From: an uncultured Burkholderiaceae bacterium
GTDB lineage: Bacteria > Pseudomonadota > Gammaproteobacteria > Burkholderiales > Burkholderiaceae
Direction of reading: 5' to 3'
NCBI GenBank assembly: GCA_937871985.1
Contig: CALMPB010000348.1
Span: 1 to 43,893, forward strand
DNA: 43,893 bases
Shown: positions 32,497 to 41,908 of the stretch, piece after piece
How positions within the stretch are numbered: the stretch's first letter is position 1
How the letters are laid out: every line of letters starts with the position of its first letter
Notes under the pieces: generated by a model
Database searches by the model: none
The model's input: only the letters and a program-made list of their open reading frames with translations
What the model was told of the DNA's origin: nothing
Position numbers and translations under genes: made by a program

Positions 32497-34038
32497 TTAT
32501 TCCCCCGCCGCCCGTATGGGAATGACCTTGCGTTCCTTGCCGATGCCCTTGCGGCCGCCGAACAGGCTGGTCTCGGTCGTGCCGTCCGAACAGCCGTTGC
32601 CGAACGAAAACCCGCAGGAGGCGCGCATGTCGAAGGCGTCCTCGGCGTATTCGCGGTGGGTGGTGGGAATGACGAATCGATCCTCGTAGTTGGCAATGGC
32701 CAGGTAGCGGTACATGTCGTCGACTTGCGCGGTGCTCAGGGCCACCTCGTCCAGCAGGGCGGGGTTCTCGCGCCGTTCGACATGGCGTTCGCGCATGAAG
32801 GCGCGCATCGCCAGCATGCGCTTCAGCGCCAGCCGAACCGGCTCTTCACGTCCGGCCGTAAGCAGGTTGGCAAGATAGCGCAGCGGAATCCTCAGCGCAT
32901 CGACGTCGGGCAGCAGGCCTTGCATGCCGAGCCGGCCGTCGCTGGCGGCGGCATTGATGGGCGACAGCGGCGGAACATACCAGACCATGGGCAGGGTGCG
33001 GTATTCCGGATGCAGCGGGAAGGCGATTTTCCAGTCCATCGCCATCTTGTAGACCGGCGAGCGCCGCGCCGCCTCGAGCCAGTTGGCCGGAACCCCGTCG
33101 CGTTCGGCCTGGGCGCACACCTGCGGATCGTTCGGGTCGAGGAAAACCGAGAGCTGCGCCTCGTAGAGATCTTGCGGGTCTTCGACCGACGCCGCTTCCT
33201 TGATGCGGTCGGCGTCGTACAGCAGCACGCCCAGATAGCGGATACGCCCCACGCAGGTTTCCGAGCAGACGGTCGGCTGGCCGACTTCGATGCGCGGATA
33301 GCAGAAGATGCATTTTTCGGATTTGCCGCTTTGCCAGTTGTAGTAGATTTTCTTGTAGGGGCAGCCCGATACGCACATCCGCCAGCCGCGGCATTTGTCC
33401 TGGTCGATGAGGACGATGCCGTCCTCTTCGCGCTTGTAGATGGCGCCCGAAGGACAGGACGCCACACAGGCCGGGTTCAGGCAATGCTCGCACAGGCGCG
33501 GCAGGTACATCATGAACGTGTTTTCGAACTCGCCGTAGATGTCGGTTTGAACCTGGTCGAAGTTATAGTCGGCCTTGCGTTTTTCGAACTCGCCGCCGAG
33601 GATTTCTTCCCAGTTCGGGCCCCATTCGATTTTCTCCATGCGCTCGCCCGTAATGAGCGACCGTGGCCTGGCCACCGGCCCCACCTTGACGTCGGGCGCG
33701 TCGTGCAGGTGCGCATAGTCGAAGGTGAAGGGTTCGTAATAGTCGTCGATTTCGGGCAGGTTGGGGTTGCCGAAAATATTCGACAGCACGCGCCATTTGC
33801 TGCCGGCGGTAAGCTCTATCTTGCCGCTGCCCTTGCGCTTCCAGCCGCCTTTCCAGCGCTTCTGGTTTTCCCAGTCTTTGGGATAGCCGATGCCGGGTTT
33901 GGTTTCGACATTGTTGAACCACGCGTACTCCATGCCTTCGCGCGAGGTCCAGACGTTTTTACAGGTGACGGAACAGGTGTGGCAGCCTATGCACTTGTCC
34001 AGGTTCATCACCATGCCGATCTGTGCGCGGATCTTCAT
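32497..34038 (-). CDS. narH: Respiratory nitrate reductase beta subunit
   Basis: A 513-residue iron-sulfur protein. The first cluster motif is C16-IG-C19-HT-C22-SVT-C26. Further sets are CEHCLNPACVASCP, CRGWRMCVSGCP (the tryptophan in place of a cysteine marks the 3Fe-4S cluster), and CIFC plus CSETC. These four centres relay electrons from NarI to NarG. The ATG at 34038 overlaps the narG stop (ATGA). The C-terminal part (NYEDRFVIPTTHREYAED; CGFSFGNGCSDG) is normal for NarH. Confidence 0.96.
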   Translation of the reverse strand: MKIRAQIGMVMNLDKCIGCHTCSVTCKNVWTSREGMEYAWFNNVETKPGIGYPKDWENQKRWKGGWKRKGSGKIELTAGSKWRVLSNIFGNPNLPEIDDYYEPFTFDYAHLHDAPDVKVGPVARPRSLITGERMEKIEWGPNWEEILGGEFEKRKADYNFDQVQTDIYGEFENTFMMYLPRLCEHCLNPACVASCPSGAIYKREEDGIVLIDQDKCRGWRMCVSGCPYKKIYYNWQSGKSEKCIFCYPRIEVGQPTVCSETCVGRIRYLGVLLYDADRIKEAASVEDPQDLYEAQLSVFLDPNDPQVCAQAERDGVPANWLEAARRSPVYKMAMDWKIAFPLHPEYRTLPMVWYVPPLSPINAAASDGRLGMQGLLPDVDALRIPLRYLANLLTAGREEPVRLALKRMLAMRAFMRERHVERRENPALLDEVALSTAQVDDMYRYLAIANYEDRFVIPTTHREYAEDAFDMRASCGFSFGNGCSDGTTETSLFGGRKGIGKERKVIPIRAAGE

Positions 34039-37000
34039 TGCTTGCCCTCCGCTTCGTTGTCCACCATTGCCAGGGTCGGCGCGCCATGTTCCAGGGTATG
34101 TGCGTGCCGGGCGGCGGCTTCTGCCGAAAGAACCGAGGCGGGTGTTGATTCGTCCTTCCAGTCCACGACGTTCATTTTGCGGATGATGACGAACTCGTCG
34201 CGGTTCGAACCGACGGTGCCGTAGTAATTGAAGCCGTAGGAAAGCTGCGCGTAGCCGCCGATCATGTGCGTGGGTTTGGGGATGATGCGGGTGACGGAGT
34301 TGTGTATGCCGCGCACCCCGGTGACCTCCGAGCCCGGCGTGTTGATGATTTTTTCTTGCGCGTGGTACATCATGACGGCGCCGGCGGGGATGCGCTGGCT
34401 GACGACCGCGCGGGCGGTCAGCGCCCCGTTCACGTTGAAGGCTTCGATCCAGTCGTTGTCGGCCACGCCTATCTTGGCGGCGTCGATTTCGGACATCCAG
34501 ACGATGGGGCCGCCGCGCGACAGGGTGAGCATCAGGAGGTTGTCGGTATAGGTACTGTGGATGCCCCATTTCTGGTGCGGCGTCAGGAAATTCAGCGCGA
34601 TTTCCGGGTTGCCGTTCGAACGGCTGCCCTGCATGCCTTGCGTGCTGCGGGTGTCGAGCGGCGGTTTGTACACGCACAGGGCTTCGCCGAATTCGCGCAT
34701 CCAGAGATGGTCCTGGTACAGCTGCTGGCGCCCCGAAAGCGTGCGCCACGGTACGAGCTCGTGCACGTTGACGTAGCTGGCGTTGTAGGAAACATGCTCC
34801 GACTCGATGCCGCTCCAGGTGGGCGAGGTAATGATCTTGCGCGGCTGGGCCTGTATGTCGCGGAAGCGGATTTTTTCGTCTTCACGGGCGCGGGCCAGAT
34901 GGGCGTGATCAAGGCCGGTGCGTTCTGAAACAGCCTGCCATGCCTTGACGGCGACCGAGCCGTTGGTTTCGGGGGCCAGCGAAAGCACGACTTCGGCCGC
35001 GTCCAGGGCGGTGAGGATTTGCGGGCGTCCTTGCGACACGCCTTCCTGCGCGACGCTGCGGTTCAAATTGCGAAGGAACTCGATTTCCTCGGTGGTGTCC
35101 CAGTTGATGCCCTTGCCGCCATTGCCCAGCGTATCCAGCAGCGGCCCCACCGAGGTGAACTTCTTGTAGGTGTTGGGGTAGTCCCGTTCCACGACGGCAA
35201 CGCTGGCCATGGTTTTGCCCGGTATTGGTTCGCACTGGCCCTTGCCCCAGTCGGCGGCATCGCCCTGGGCGATTTCGCCCTGGCTGTCGTGCTGCAGCGG
35301 CGACAGCACGATGTCGCGCTCGACCCCCAGGCGGCCCTCGGCCAGCCGGGAAAACGCTTCGGCAATGCCCTTGTAGATTTCCCAGTCGCTTTTCGATTGC
35401 CAGGCGGGATCGACGGCGGCCGACAACGGATGAATGAAGGGATGCATGTCGGACGTATTCATGTCGTCCTTTTCATACCAGGTGGCGGTGGGCAGCACGA
35501 TGTCGGAATACAGACAAGTGGTCGACATGCGGAAGTCCAGCGTGACCAGCAGGTCGAGCTTGCCCTGGGGGGCGGGATCGCGCCACTTCACTTCGCGCGG
35601 CAGGCCCTGCGCACTGACGCCCAGGTCTTTGCCCTGAACGCCGTGCTCGGCGCCGAGCAGGTGCTTGAGGAAGTATTCGTGGCCCTTGCCGGACGAGCCC
35701 AGCAGGTTGGAGCGCCACACGAACATATTCCTGGGGTGATTTTCGGGGGCGTCGGGGTCGGTACAGGACATTTCGATCGAGCCGTCCTTGAGCCCCGCAG
35801 CGATGAATTGCGCGGCGTCCTTGCCGGCGGCGGCCCGGCCAAGCTCCAGCGGATTGGTCTTGAGCTGCGGCGCCGACGGCAGCCAGCCCATGCGCTCCGC
35901 CGCGACGTTGTAGTCGATGGGGCTGTCGGCGTACTGCGGGCTTCCGGCCAGCGGCGACAGCAGCGAGGATACTTTCATGGTCTCGTAGCGCCACTGGCCG
36001 GTATGGGCATAGAAGAACGACGTGCTGTTCATGAAGCGCGGCGGGCGGTGCCAGTCGGTGGCGAAGGCCAGGGGCAGCCAGCCTGTTTGCGGCCGCAGTT
36101 TTTCCTGGCCTACGTAGTGCGACCAGCCGCCGCCCGACTTGCCGACGCAGCCACACATGACGAGCAAGTTGATGATGGCGCGGTAGCTCATGTCCATGTT
36201 GAACCAATGGTTCAGGCCCGCGCCCACGATGACCATGGACTTGCCTTCGGTCTTGAGGGCGTTGTCGGCGAACTCGCGCGCCACTGCGATGGCCTCGTGG
36301 CGGTTGACGCCGGTGATCCGTTCTTGCCAGGCGGGCGTGTAGGGTACGTTGTCGTCGAAGCTGGCGGCGACGTTGGGGCCGCCAAGGCCTTGATCCACCC
36401 CGTAGTTGGCGATGAACAGGTCGTATACGGTGGCGACCAGCGTCTCGCCGTTGCGCGTCGCCACCTTGCGCACGCCTATGCGGCGCGGCAATACGCTGGC
36501 GTGGCCGGTGTGCGTGAAGTGGGTTTGCTCCACGTTGCCGAAATACGGGAAGGCGACGTCGATGACGGCGTCGTGGCTGTTTACCAGCGACAGCAAGGGG
36601 CGGATGGGGTTGCCCTGGGCGTCTTCCTGCTTGAGGTTCCATTTACGCGCGTCGCCGCCTTCCTTCTGGCCCCAGCGGAATCCGATGGAGCCCACGGGCG
36701 CCACAGGTTTGCCGCTGGATTCATCGAATACGACGGTTTTCCATGCGGCGTTGTTTTCCTGGCCGAGCGCATCCTCGAATTCGTCCGCGCGCAGCAGGCG
36801 CTCGGGAACGTAGTGCTCGCCCTGCTTGACCACGCGCACCAGCATGGGCATATCGGTAAACCGGCGGCAGTAGTCCATGAAGTAATCGCACTTGCCTGGA
36901 ACGTGGAATTCCTTCAGCACGGCATGGCCCATGGCCAGGCCGAGCGCGGCGTCGGTGCCTTGCTTGGGGTGCAGCCATAGATCGCCGAACTTGGCGCCCT

Positions 37001-37856
37001 CGGCGTAATCCGGGAAGATGGAAACGACCTTGGTGCCGCGATAGCGCGCTTCGGTCATGAAGTGCGCATCGGGCGTGCGGGTTTGCGGAACGTTCGAGCC
37101 CCACATCATGATGAAGGTGGAGTTGTACCAGTCGGCCGATTCGGGCACGTCGGTCTGTTCGCCCCAGGTTTGCGGCGACGCCGGCGGCAGGTCGCAGTAC
37201 CAGTCGTAGAAGCTGAGGTTGACGCCGCCGATAAGTGAAAGATAGCGGCTTCCCGCGGCGTAGGAGATCATGGACATCGCCGGAATGGGCGAGAAGCCGA
37301 CGACGCGGTCGGGGCCATGGCGCTGGATGGTGTGGATATTGGCCGCGGCGATGATCTCGTTGACTTCGTCCCAGTCGGAGCGCACGAAACCGCCCAGGCC
37401 ACGGCGCTGGGTGTACGAGGCCCGCGCCTGAGCGTCGCCGACAATGGCGGCCCAGGCGTCCACCGGGGAAAGCGTGCGGCGCTTTTCGCGCCATAGCCGC
37501 AGCAGCGCGCTGCGCACCAGCGGGTATTTGAGGCGATTGGCGCTGTACAGGTACCAGGAATACGAAGCGCCGCGCGAACAGCCGCGAGGTTCGTGATTGG
37601 GCATGTCGGGGCGGGTGCGGGGATAGTCGGTTTGCTGCGTTTCCCAGGTGACGATTCCGCTTTTGACGTAGATTTTCCAGGAACAGGATCCGGTGCAGTT
37701 GACGCCGTGGGTGGAGCGCACGATTTTGTCGTGCTGCCAGCGCTTGCGGTAGGCGTCTTCCCATTTGCGGTCTTCCTGGATCGTCATGCCATGGCCTTCG
37801 GAAAACTGAGGCCTGGAGGTCGAGAAATACTTGAGGCGATCGACGAAGTGGCTCAT
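34035..37856 (-). CDS. narG: Respiratory nitrate reductase alpha subunit (Mo-bisMGD)
   Basis: A 1273-residue catalytic subunit reducing nitrate to nitrite on the cytoplasmic side of the membrane. It begins MSHFVDRLKYFS. The FS0 cluster ligands H50, C54, C58 and C93 lie in STHGVNCTGSC and EPRGCSRG, at the same numbers as in E. coli NarG. Full-length molybdopterin domains follow, for example GGVNLSFYDWYCDLPPASPQTWGEQTD. The ATG at 37856 has GGAG eight bases upstream; the frame is open further but without homology. First gene of narGHJI-ppiC-narK. No narXL or dnr gene is in the window, so its regulator is elsewhere. Confidence 0.97.
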   Translation of the reverse strand: MSHFVDRLKYFSTSRPQFSEGHGMTIQEDRKWEDAYRKRWQHDKIVRSTHGVNCTGSCSWKIYVKSGIVTWETQQTDYPRTRPDMPNHEPRGCSRGASYSWYLYSANRLKYPLVRSALLRLWREKRRTLSPVDAWAAIVGDAQARASYTQRRGLGGFVRSDWDEVNEIIAAANIHTIQRHGPDRVVGFSPIPAMSMISYAAGSRYLSLIGGVNLSFYDWYCDLPPASPQTWGEQTDVPESADWYNSTFIMMWGSNVPQTRTPDAHFMTEARYRGTKVVSIFPDYAEGAKFGDLWLHPKQGTDAALGLAMGHAVLKEFHVPGKCDYFMDYCRRFTDMPMLVRVVKQGEHYVPERLLRADEFEDALGQENNAAWKTVVFDESSGKPVAPVGSIGFRWGQKEGGDARKWNLKQEDAQGNPIRPLLSLVNSHDAVIDVAFPYFGNVEQTHFTHTGHASVLPRRIGVRKVATRNGETLVATVYDLFIANYGVDQGLGGPNVAASFDDNVPYTPAWQERITGVNRHEAIAVAREFADNALKTEGKSMVIVGAGLNHWFNMDMSYRAIINLLVMCGCVGKSGGGWSHYVGQEKLRPQTGWLPLAFATDWHRPPRFMNSTSFFYAHTGQWRYETMKVSSLLSPLAGSPQYADSPIDYNVAAERMGWLPSAPQLKTNPLELGRAAAGKDAAQFIAAGLKDGSIEMSCTDPDAPENHPRNMFVWRSNLLGSSGKGHEYFLKHLLGAEHGVQGKDLGVSAQGLPREVKWRDPAPQGKLDLLVTLDFRMSTTCLYSDIVLPTATWYEKDDMNTSDMHPFIHPLSAAVDPAWQSKSDWEIYKGIAEAFSRLAEGRLGVERDIVLSPLQHDSQGEIAQGDAADWGKGQCEPIPGKTMASVAVVERDYPNTYKKFTSVGPLLDTLGNGGKGINWDTTEEIEFLRNLNRSVAQEGVSQGRPQILTALDAAEVVLSLAPETNGSVAVKAWQAVSERTGLDHAHLARAREDEKIRFRDIQAQPRKIITSPTWSGIESEHVSYNASYVNVHELVPWRTLSGRQQLYQDHLWMREFGEALCVYKPPLDTRSTQGMQGSRSNGNPEIALNFLTPHQKWGIHSTYTDNLLMLTLSRGGPIVWMSEIDAAKIGVADNDWIEAFNVNGALTARAVVSQRIPAGAVMMYHAQEKIINTPGSEVTGVRGIHNSVTRIIPKPTHMIGGYAQLSYGFNYYGTVGSNRDEFVIIRKMNVVDWKDESTPASVLSAEAAARHAHTLEHGAPTLAMVDNEAEGKQ

Positions 37857-38034
37857 GGGCAATTCTCCGAAATACCGCCGTGAACGGCGGCCGCGCTTGA
37901 AGTGCAATGCAGGCAGACCATAGAAAGCTTCCTGTTGCTGAGGGGCTTGGGTATGGAAAGCGCGGCAAGCAAGGGAAGGCCGCAGCGTTTCCTTTTTCGG
38001 TGATCCAGCGTCGTGCTCATGATACGCTGACATC

Positions 38035-38048
38035 CTGAACCGGATCAA
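38035..38048 (-). promoter_or_regulatory. Candidate FNR/Dnr box upstream of narG
   Basis: On the minus strand this reads TTGATCCGGTTCAG, matching TTGATN4ATCAA at 8 of 10 defined bases, about 180 bp before narG in the 252-bp gap. A TATCAT (38024-38019) lies nearby but its spacing is not ideal for class II FNR activation. Suggests anaerobic induction of the operon. Confidence 0.5.
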
Positions 38049-38108
38049 CTTGGCGGCATCTGCTTACATTTGAAACGCCATCGGCAATTCGCCCGGCGGC
38101 GAGGCTGG

Positions 38109-38630
38109 TCAGTCTTCAGTCGGATGCGTCGGCGAATTCAGGATCTTCTGATAAAAAGCCAGATCCAGCCAGCGGCCGAACTTGTAACCGGCTTCTTTGA
38201 CGATGCCGGCGGGCTGGAAGCCGAGCTTCTCGTGCAGAGCGATGCTGGCTTCATTGGCGGCGTCTATGCCCCCCACCATCGTGTGAACGTTCCGGGCGCC
38301 GGCTTCTTCGATCAAGCTGGCCAGCAGTTTCCCGCCCAGGCCCAGGCCCCGGCGCTCATGGTGGACATAGATGGAGTGTTCGACACTGTATTTGTAGGCA
38401 GGCCAGGCGCGGAAGGTGCCGTACGAAGCGAACCCCAACAGCCTGCCTTGCTCATCTTCCATGCCCAATACGGGAAAGGCGTTGTGGCGCTTGGCCGCAA
38501 ACCAGTCTTTCATGGCGGAGGCGGGGCGGGGCTTGTAGTCGTACAGGGCGGTCGAATGGATGATCGCGTGGTTGAGTATTTCCAGGATGGCGGCGGCGTG
38601 CCGTTCTTCAGTGCATTGGATCATCCGCAT
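38109..38630 (-). CDS. GNAT N-acetyltransferase, phosphinothricin acetyltransferase-like
   Basis: A 173-residue acetyltransferase. The GNAT acetyl-CoA loop is HHERRGLGLGGKLLASLI, with a typical end NEASIALHEKLGFQPAGIVKEAGYKFGRWLDLAFYQKIL. The N-terminal ILNHAIIHSTALYDYKPRP and the WLDLAFYQK ending are those of the Pat/Bar (phosphinothricin or methionine sulfoximine) branch. The ATG at 38630 has GGAG eight bases upstream. It would acetylate a small amino-acid analogue in the cytoplasm. It lies upstream of the nar promoter on the same strand, with no evident link to nitrate respiration. Confidence 0.88.
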   Translation of the reverse strand: MRMIQCTEERHAAAILEILNHAIIHSTALYDYKPRPASAMKDWFAAKRHNAFPVLGMEDEQGRLLGFASYGTFRAWPAYKYSVEHSIYVHHERRGLGLGGKLLASLIEEAGARNVHTMVGGIDAANEASIALHEKLGFQPAGIVKEAGYKFGRWLDLAFYQKILNSPTHPTED

Positions 38631-38749
38631 AGCTAGCTCTCCGAAATTTCGGCTATTTTATGGCGGGAAGGTGTATTAGAGATTGGCTTGATAAAATCTA
38701 TCGTTATAAGCCGCATACTGGAAGCTTTCCTTTGAGTCCGACGAACTCC

Positions 38750-39403
38750 ATGCTCATCAATGCCGATTTTTCTCTTCGCGCCGCGGTGGCGCCATCCCAG
38801 TACCAGTGGGTGAGCTCGCCGCAGCCGGGCGTCGAGCGTGTCATGCTGGATAGGGTGGGCGGTGAAAAAGCCCGGGCGACCAGTATCGTGCGCTATGCGC
38901 CGGAATCCTATTTCCCGCGCCACCAGCATCCGGGCGGCGAAGAAGTGCTCGTGCTGGCCGGCACCTTCTCCGAAGGGGATGCCCACTATCCTGCCGGCTG
39001 GTATATGCGCAACCCCCCGGGTTCCGGCCACCAGCCTTTCAGCAAGGAGGGGGCCCTCATCTTCGTCAAGCTTTGGCAAATGCCCGAAGGCGAGCGCCGT
39101 AGCGTGCGCATCGATACCCGGGATCCCTCCCTTTGGGTCGCCGGACATGGGCGCCAGTCCTGCCCGCTGTTCCGGGGGGCGGACGAGCAGGTGTCGATGG
39201 AGCGCCTGGCTCCTGGGTCTCCCGTTTTCGATGGCTCGGTGGGCGGCGCGGAGATGCTGGTCGTCGACGGCAGCTTGAGCGAAGGCGGGCAGCGGTATGA
39301 CCGTGGCAGCTGGATTCGTTTGCCGCCCGGCTACTATTCAGGTTTCGCCGCCGGCGCCGACGGCGCAACCATTTATCTCAAGACCGGCCATCTTGCAATA
39401 TGA
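38750..39403 (+). CDS. ChrR-like double-cupin protein
   Basis: A 217-residue protein of two ChrR/anti-sigma-type cupin units. The first has the metal-binding pattern YFPRHQHPGGEEVLVLAGTFSEGDAHYPAGWYMRNPPGSGHQPFS. The second (GGAEMLVVDGSLSEGGQRYDRGSWIRLPPGYYSGF) has lost most of the histidines. There is no anti-sigma N-terminal domain, so it is not an anti-sigma factor by itself; a metal-dependent enzyme or sensor is likely. The start at 38750 fits the domain; an ATG at 38660 adds a non-homologous stretch. Its stop overlaps an ATG of the downstream MFS frame (ATGA), suggesting a two-gene operon. Confidence 0.75.
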   Translation: MLINADFSLRAAVAPSQYQWVSSPQPGVERVMLDRVGGEKARATSIVRYAPESYFPRHQHPGGEEVLVLAGTFSEGDAHYPAGWYMRNPPGSGHQPFSKEGALIFVKLWQMPEGERRSVRIDTRDPSLWVAGHGRQSCPLFRGADEQVSMERLAPGSPVFDGSVGGAEMLVVDGSLSEGGQRYDRGSWIRLPPGYYSGFAAGADGATIYLKTGHLAI

Positions 39404-39450
39404 TCCATCCAGCCCGCTGCAAGTGGCTATTGAAACTACATCGACAAACC

Positions 39451-40686
39451 ATGACAGACAACAATACCGCCATAACGAACAATGCTTTGGGCGAATTGCC
39501 CGTGAAAGTCCAAAGCGGAAATATCTGGCGGCTTTCCATTGCGCAGGCGCTGGCCGGCGCGAATTCGGTGGTGGTCTATGCCACCGGCGCCATTGTTGGA
39601 GACATGCTGGCTCCCTCGCCCGTGCTGGCCACCTTGCCCATTTCGATTTTCGTGGTGGGGATGGCAGTGTGCACCTTGCCGGCGGGGGCGGTTGCCAGGC
39701 GGCACGGAAGGCGAACCGCCTTCCTGGCCGGAACCGGGGTCGGCGTGCTGGCCGGACTGGTAGCCATGCTTGCCGTCCTCATGGGCTGGTTCTGGCTGTT
39801 TTGCCTGGCAACATTCTTCGGCGGCGCCTACGCGGCCGTGGTGCTGTCGTTCCGCTTTGCGGCAGCCGACGGCGTGGCGCCGGGCCGGCGTGCGCGCGCC
39901 TTGTCGCTGGTCATGGCCGGCGGCGTCGTGGCCGGGGTCGTAGGACCCCAGCTTGTGACCTGGACAATGGATATGTGGCCTCCCTACATGTTCGCCGCCA
40001 CGTTTCTTGCGCAAGGCGCTGTCGCCGCCGTGTCGGCGTTGATTCTGCTGGGGGTCCGATTGCCCATGCCAAGCGCGGCGGAGATGGCCGGCGGCAGGCC
40101 GCTTTCGCTGATCGTGCGGCAGCCGCGCTTCATCGCTGCGGTAATCAGCGGCGCGGTTTCGTACATGCTGATGAATTTCCTGATGACGTCCGCGCCGCTG
40201 GCGATGCATATGTGCGGCCACTCGCAGGAGTCCGCCAATGTCGGGCTTCAATGGCATGTCATTGCCATGTTTGGGCCGAGCTTCTTCACGGGCAGCCTGA
40301 TCAAGCGCTTCGGCGCGGGCACCGTGGCGACCGTGGGCCTGCTGTTGACCGGGCTTTCCGCCGTGGTGGGGCTGGCCGGCATCGACGTGCCGCATTTCTG
40401 GGCAACGCTGGTTCTGCTTGGGCTGGGCTGGAACTTCGGGTTCCTTGGGGCTTCGGCGCTGGTTCTGGAGTGCCACCGGCCGGAGGAAAAGACACGGGTT
40501 CAATCCCTCAACGATTTCATCGTCTTCGGCTTGATGGCCCTTGGGTCGTTCTCGTCGGGAGGCCTGCTCAGCGCCTACGGTTGGGACATGGTGCTTTGGG
40601 TGTCCTTCGTGCCGCTGGCCCTGGCGGTCGTGGCGCTTGCGATGGCGTTGCGCAGGAAGTCCTCCGCGTTCGCGGAGCAGGGATGA
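39451..40686 (+). CDS. Major facilitator superfamily transporter
   Basis: A 411-residue protein with about 12 hydrophobic helices. The MFS loop motif between helices 2 and 3 is GAVARRHGRRTAFLAG, and a second basic loop (PGRRARALSL) follows helix 4. The family is close to the bacterial MFS group often annotated as YfkF/arabinose-efflux permease. Start uncertain: 39400 overlaps the cupin stop (ATGA, coupling), while 39451 (MTDNNTAITNN) is nearer the usual length. Neither has a strong SD. Substrate unknown; pairing with a ChrR-like cupin suggests export or uptake of the compound the cupin handles. Confidence 0.82.
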   Translation: MTDNNTAITNNALGELPVKVQSGNIWRLSIAQALAGANSVVVYATGAIVGDMLAPSPVLATLPISIFVVGMAVCTLPAGAVARRHGRRTAFLAGTGVGVLAGLVAMLAVLMGWFWLFCLATFFGGAYAAVVLSFRFAAADGVAPGRRARALSLVMAGGVVAGVVGPQLVTWTMDMWPPYMFAATFLAQGAVAAVSALILLGVRLPMPSAAEMAGGRPLSLIVRQPRFIAAVISGAVSYMLMNFLMTSAPLAMHMCGHSQESANVGLQWHVIAMFGPSFFTGSLIKRFGAGTVATVGLLLTGLSAVVGLAGIDVPHFWATLVLLGLGWNFGFLGASALVLECHRPEEKTRVQSLNDFIVFGLMALGSFSSGGLLSAYGWDMVLWVSFVPLALAVVALAMALRRKSSAFAEQG

Positions 40687-40729
40687 GCCTTGGCCGCGCC
40701 ACGCTTGCGTGGATCAAGCCAGCTTCTCG

Positions 40730-40990
40730 TCATTTTTGGCCCGAGCCGGCCTTGACGGCGTCTTCATGCAGGGACTCGTTGAGCTGATCCACCACGATCG
40801 CCCATTCCGCATCTTCCTTGATTTCCTCGGTAAGGAATTGGCGTTGGGCGTTGTCCCAATACGGCGCGTCCGCCAGCATGACGTCGGCCGGCAATTGATG
40901 GGTGTTGATGAATTGCGCAATGGCCGCCGGGTCGGCATCGAGCCCCAGTTGAAGGAACAGATTGGTCATGCGTGGAGTCGTGTCGTCCAT
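40730..40990 (-). CDS. DUF2789 family protein
   Basis: An 86-residue cytoplasmic protein matching the DUF2789 pattern: TNLFLQLGLDADPAAIAQFINTH, VMLADAPYWDNAQRQFLTEEIKEDAEWAIVVDQLNESL. The ATG at 40990 has AGGAG seven bases upstream. The family is small, helical and of unknown function. It is convergent with the MFS gene, 43 bp away. Confidence 0.88.
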   Translation of the reverse strand: MDDTTPRMTNLFLQLGLDADPAAIAQFINTHQLPADVMLADAPYWDNAQRQFLTEEIKEDAEWAIVVDQLNESLHEDAVKAGSGQK

Positions 40991-41097
40991 TGGGGGTCTC
41001 CTGGGCGGGTTTATGAGAGGTCGGGGCAACAAGCTTTCAGAGCACTGTATACCATACCCTTTCGTCCATTTTCGGGTGACGATGCGCGCCGAGGGGG

Positions 41098-41715
41098 CTA
41101 TCGCTGTTTGGCGCCCCGCAGCCACAGCAGATAGGCCGAACGAGTCGAGGCGGAGGCGGATTCCAGTACTTTTTGATACTTGACCTGGTGCCGCAGCATC
41201 AGCCGCGCGTCGGCCACATTGCGGGACTTGCAGTACCAGTGGCAGCTGTGCTGCAGCAGGTACAGCTCTGCCGAGAGCTGGTAGGCGCGGTCTTTTGCAT
41301 CCCGTTGGTCTTCGTTGTCCACCACATGGCGCAGGCCGGCAGCATGGATATGCAGCAGGTCGCGGAAATCCCGTGTCAGCGCGGGAAGAAAATACTCGGC
41401 ATAAGGCACGCAGAACGAGAGCGCTCCCATGCTGGCTGCCTGCGCACTTTCCTTTTGCATGGCGTCGGCCAGCGATTGCACTTGCGCCGCCACCGTGCGT
41501 TCGGTTTGGGCGAAGGTTTCCAGAACCTGGATCTGCCTAGCCTCATCCGCCTCGTGGATGGCGCTGGTATAGCCCTGCGTCAGGGTTTCCATGTGCCGTT
41601 CGAGCTGCAAGCCGCTCAAGTGGCGTCCGAGCAAAGCGATATGCATGCGCTGGTAACGTTGGCACAGCACCCACCATGCTGCGACGACGATCAATAGGAC
41701 TAATGCAATGTTCAT
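41098..41715 (-). CDS. Membrane-anchored protein of unknown function
   Basis: A 205-residue protein. One N-terminal transmembrane helix (residues ~3-20, ALVLLIVVAAWWVLC) is followed by a long helical soluble part with coiled-coil-like stretches (EADEARQIQVLETFAQTERTVAAQVQSLADAMQKESAQ) and a Cys/His/Trp-containing segment (LQHSCHWYCKSRNVADARLMLRHQ). No catalytic motif is recognised. It is divergent from the persulfide dioxygenase gene; the 193-bp gap is AT-rich near the dioxygenase start. Confidence 0.65.
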   Translation of the reverse strand: MNIALVLLIVVAAWWVLCQRYQRMHIALLGRHLSGLQLERHMETLTQGYTSAIHEADEARQIQVLETFAQTERTVAAQVQSLADAMQKESAQAASMGALSFCVPYAEYFLPALTRDFRDLLHIHAAGLRHVVDNEDQRDAKDRAYQLSAELYLLQHSCHWYCKSRNVADARLMLRHQVKYQKVLESASASTRSAYLLWLRGAKQR

Positions 41716-41832
41716 TGTTCTCGTATTTTTTAGAGTGGGGGCGGCAGATCCACCGCTATGTCGTCAGCCCCGCCTGTTGCCTGGCTCCCGTAGCCGCGCT
41801 CGCCGGCCGGCATTCATATTGCCTGGGCTTGC

Positions 41833-41908
41833 AGCCTGCCATAGCAAATTCTATTATAAGTTCATGCCTAAAGAATCTATATGAAGCGGGGCTTTTCTAG
41901 GGGTGGAT
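41833..41908 (+). promoter_or_regulatory. AT-rich promoter region of persulfide dioxygenase gene
   Basis: Contains TTCTATTATAAG (about 41851-41862) and a partly repeated GAATCTATATGAAG (about 41874-41887), two similar AT-rich elements about 23 bp apart. They could be a -10 region with an overlapping operator. ArsR-type sulfide sensors often control this gene family, but no confident site was identified. Confidence 0.3.

Noticed and set aside
31876..36980. Long plus-strand frames opposite narGHJ (31876-34224 and 35019-36980)
   Set aside because: Antisense shadows of high-GC coding sequence; the minus strand encodes full NarG, NarH and NarJ with all metal-binding motifs.
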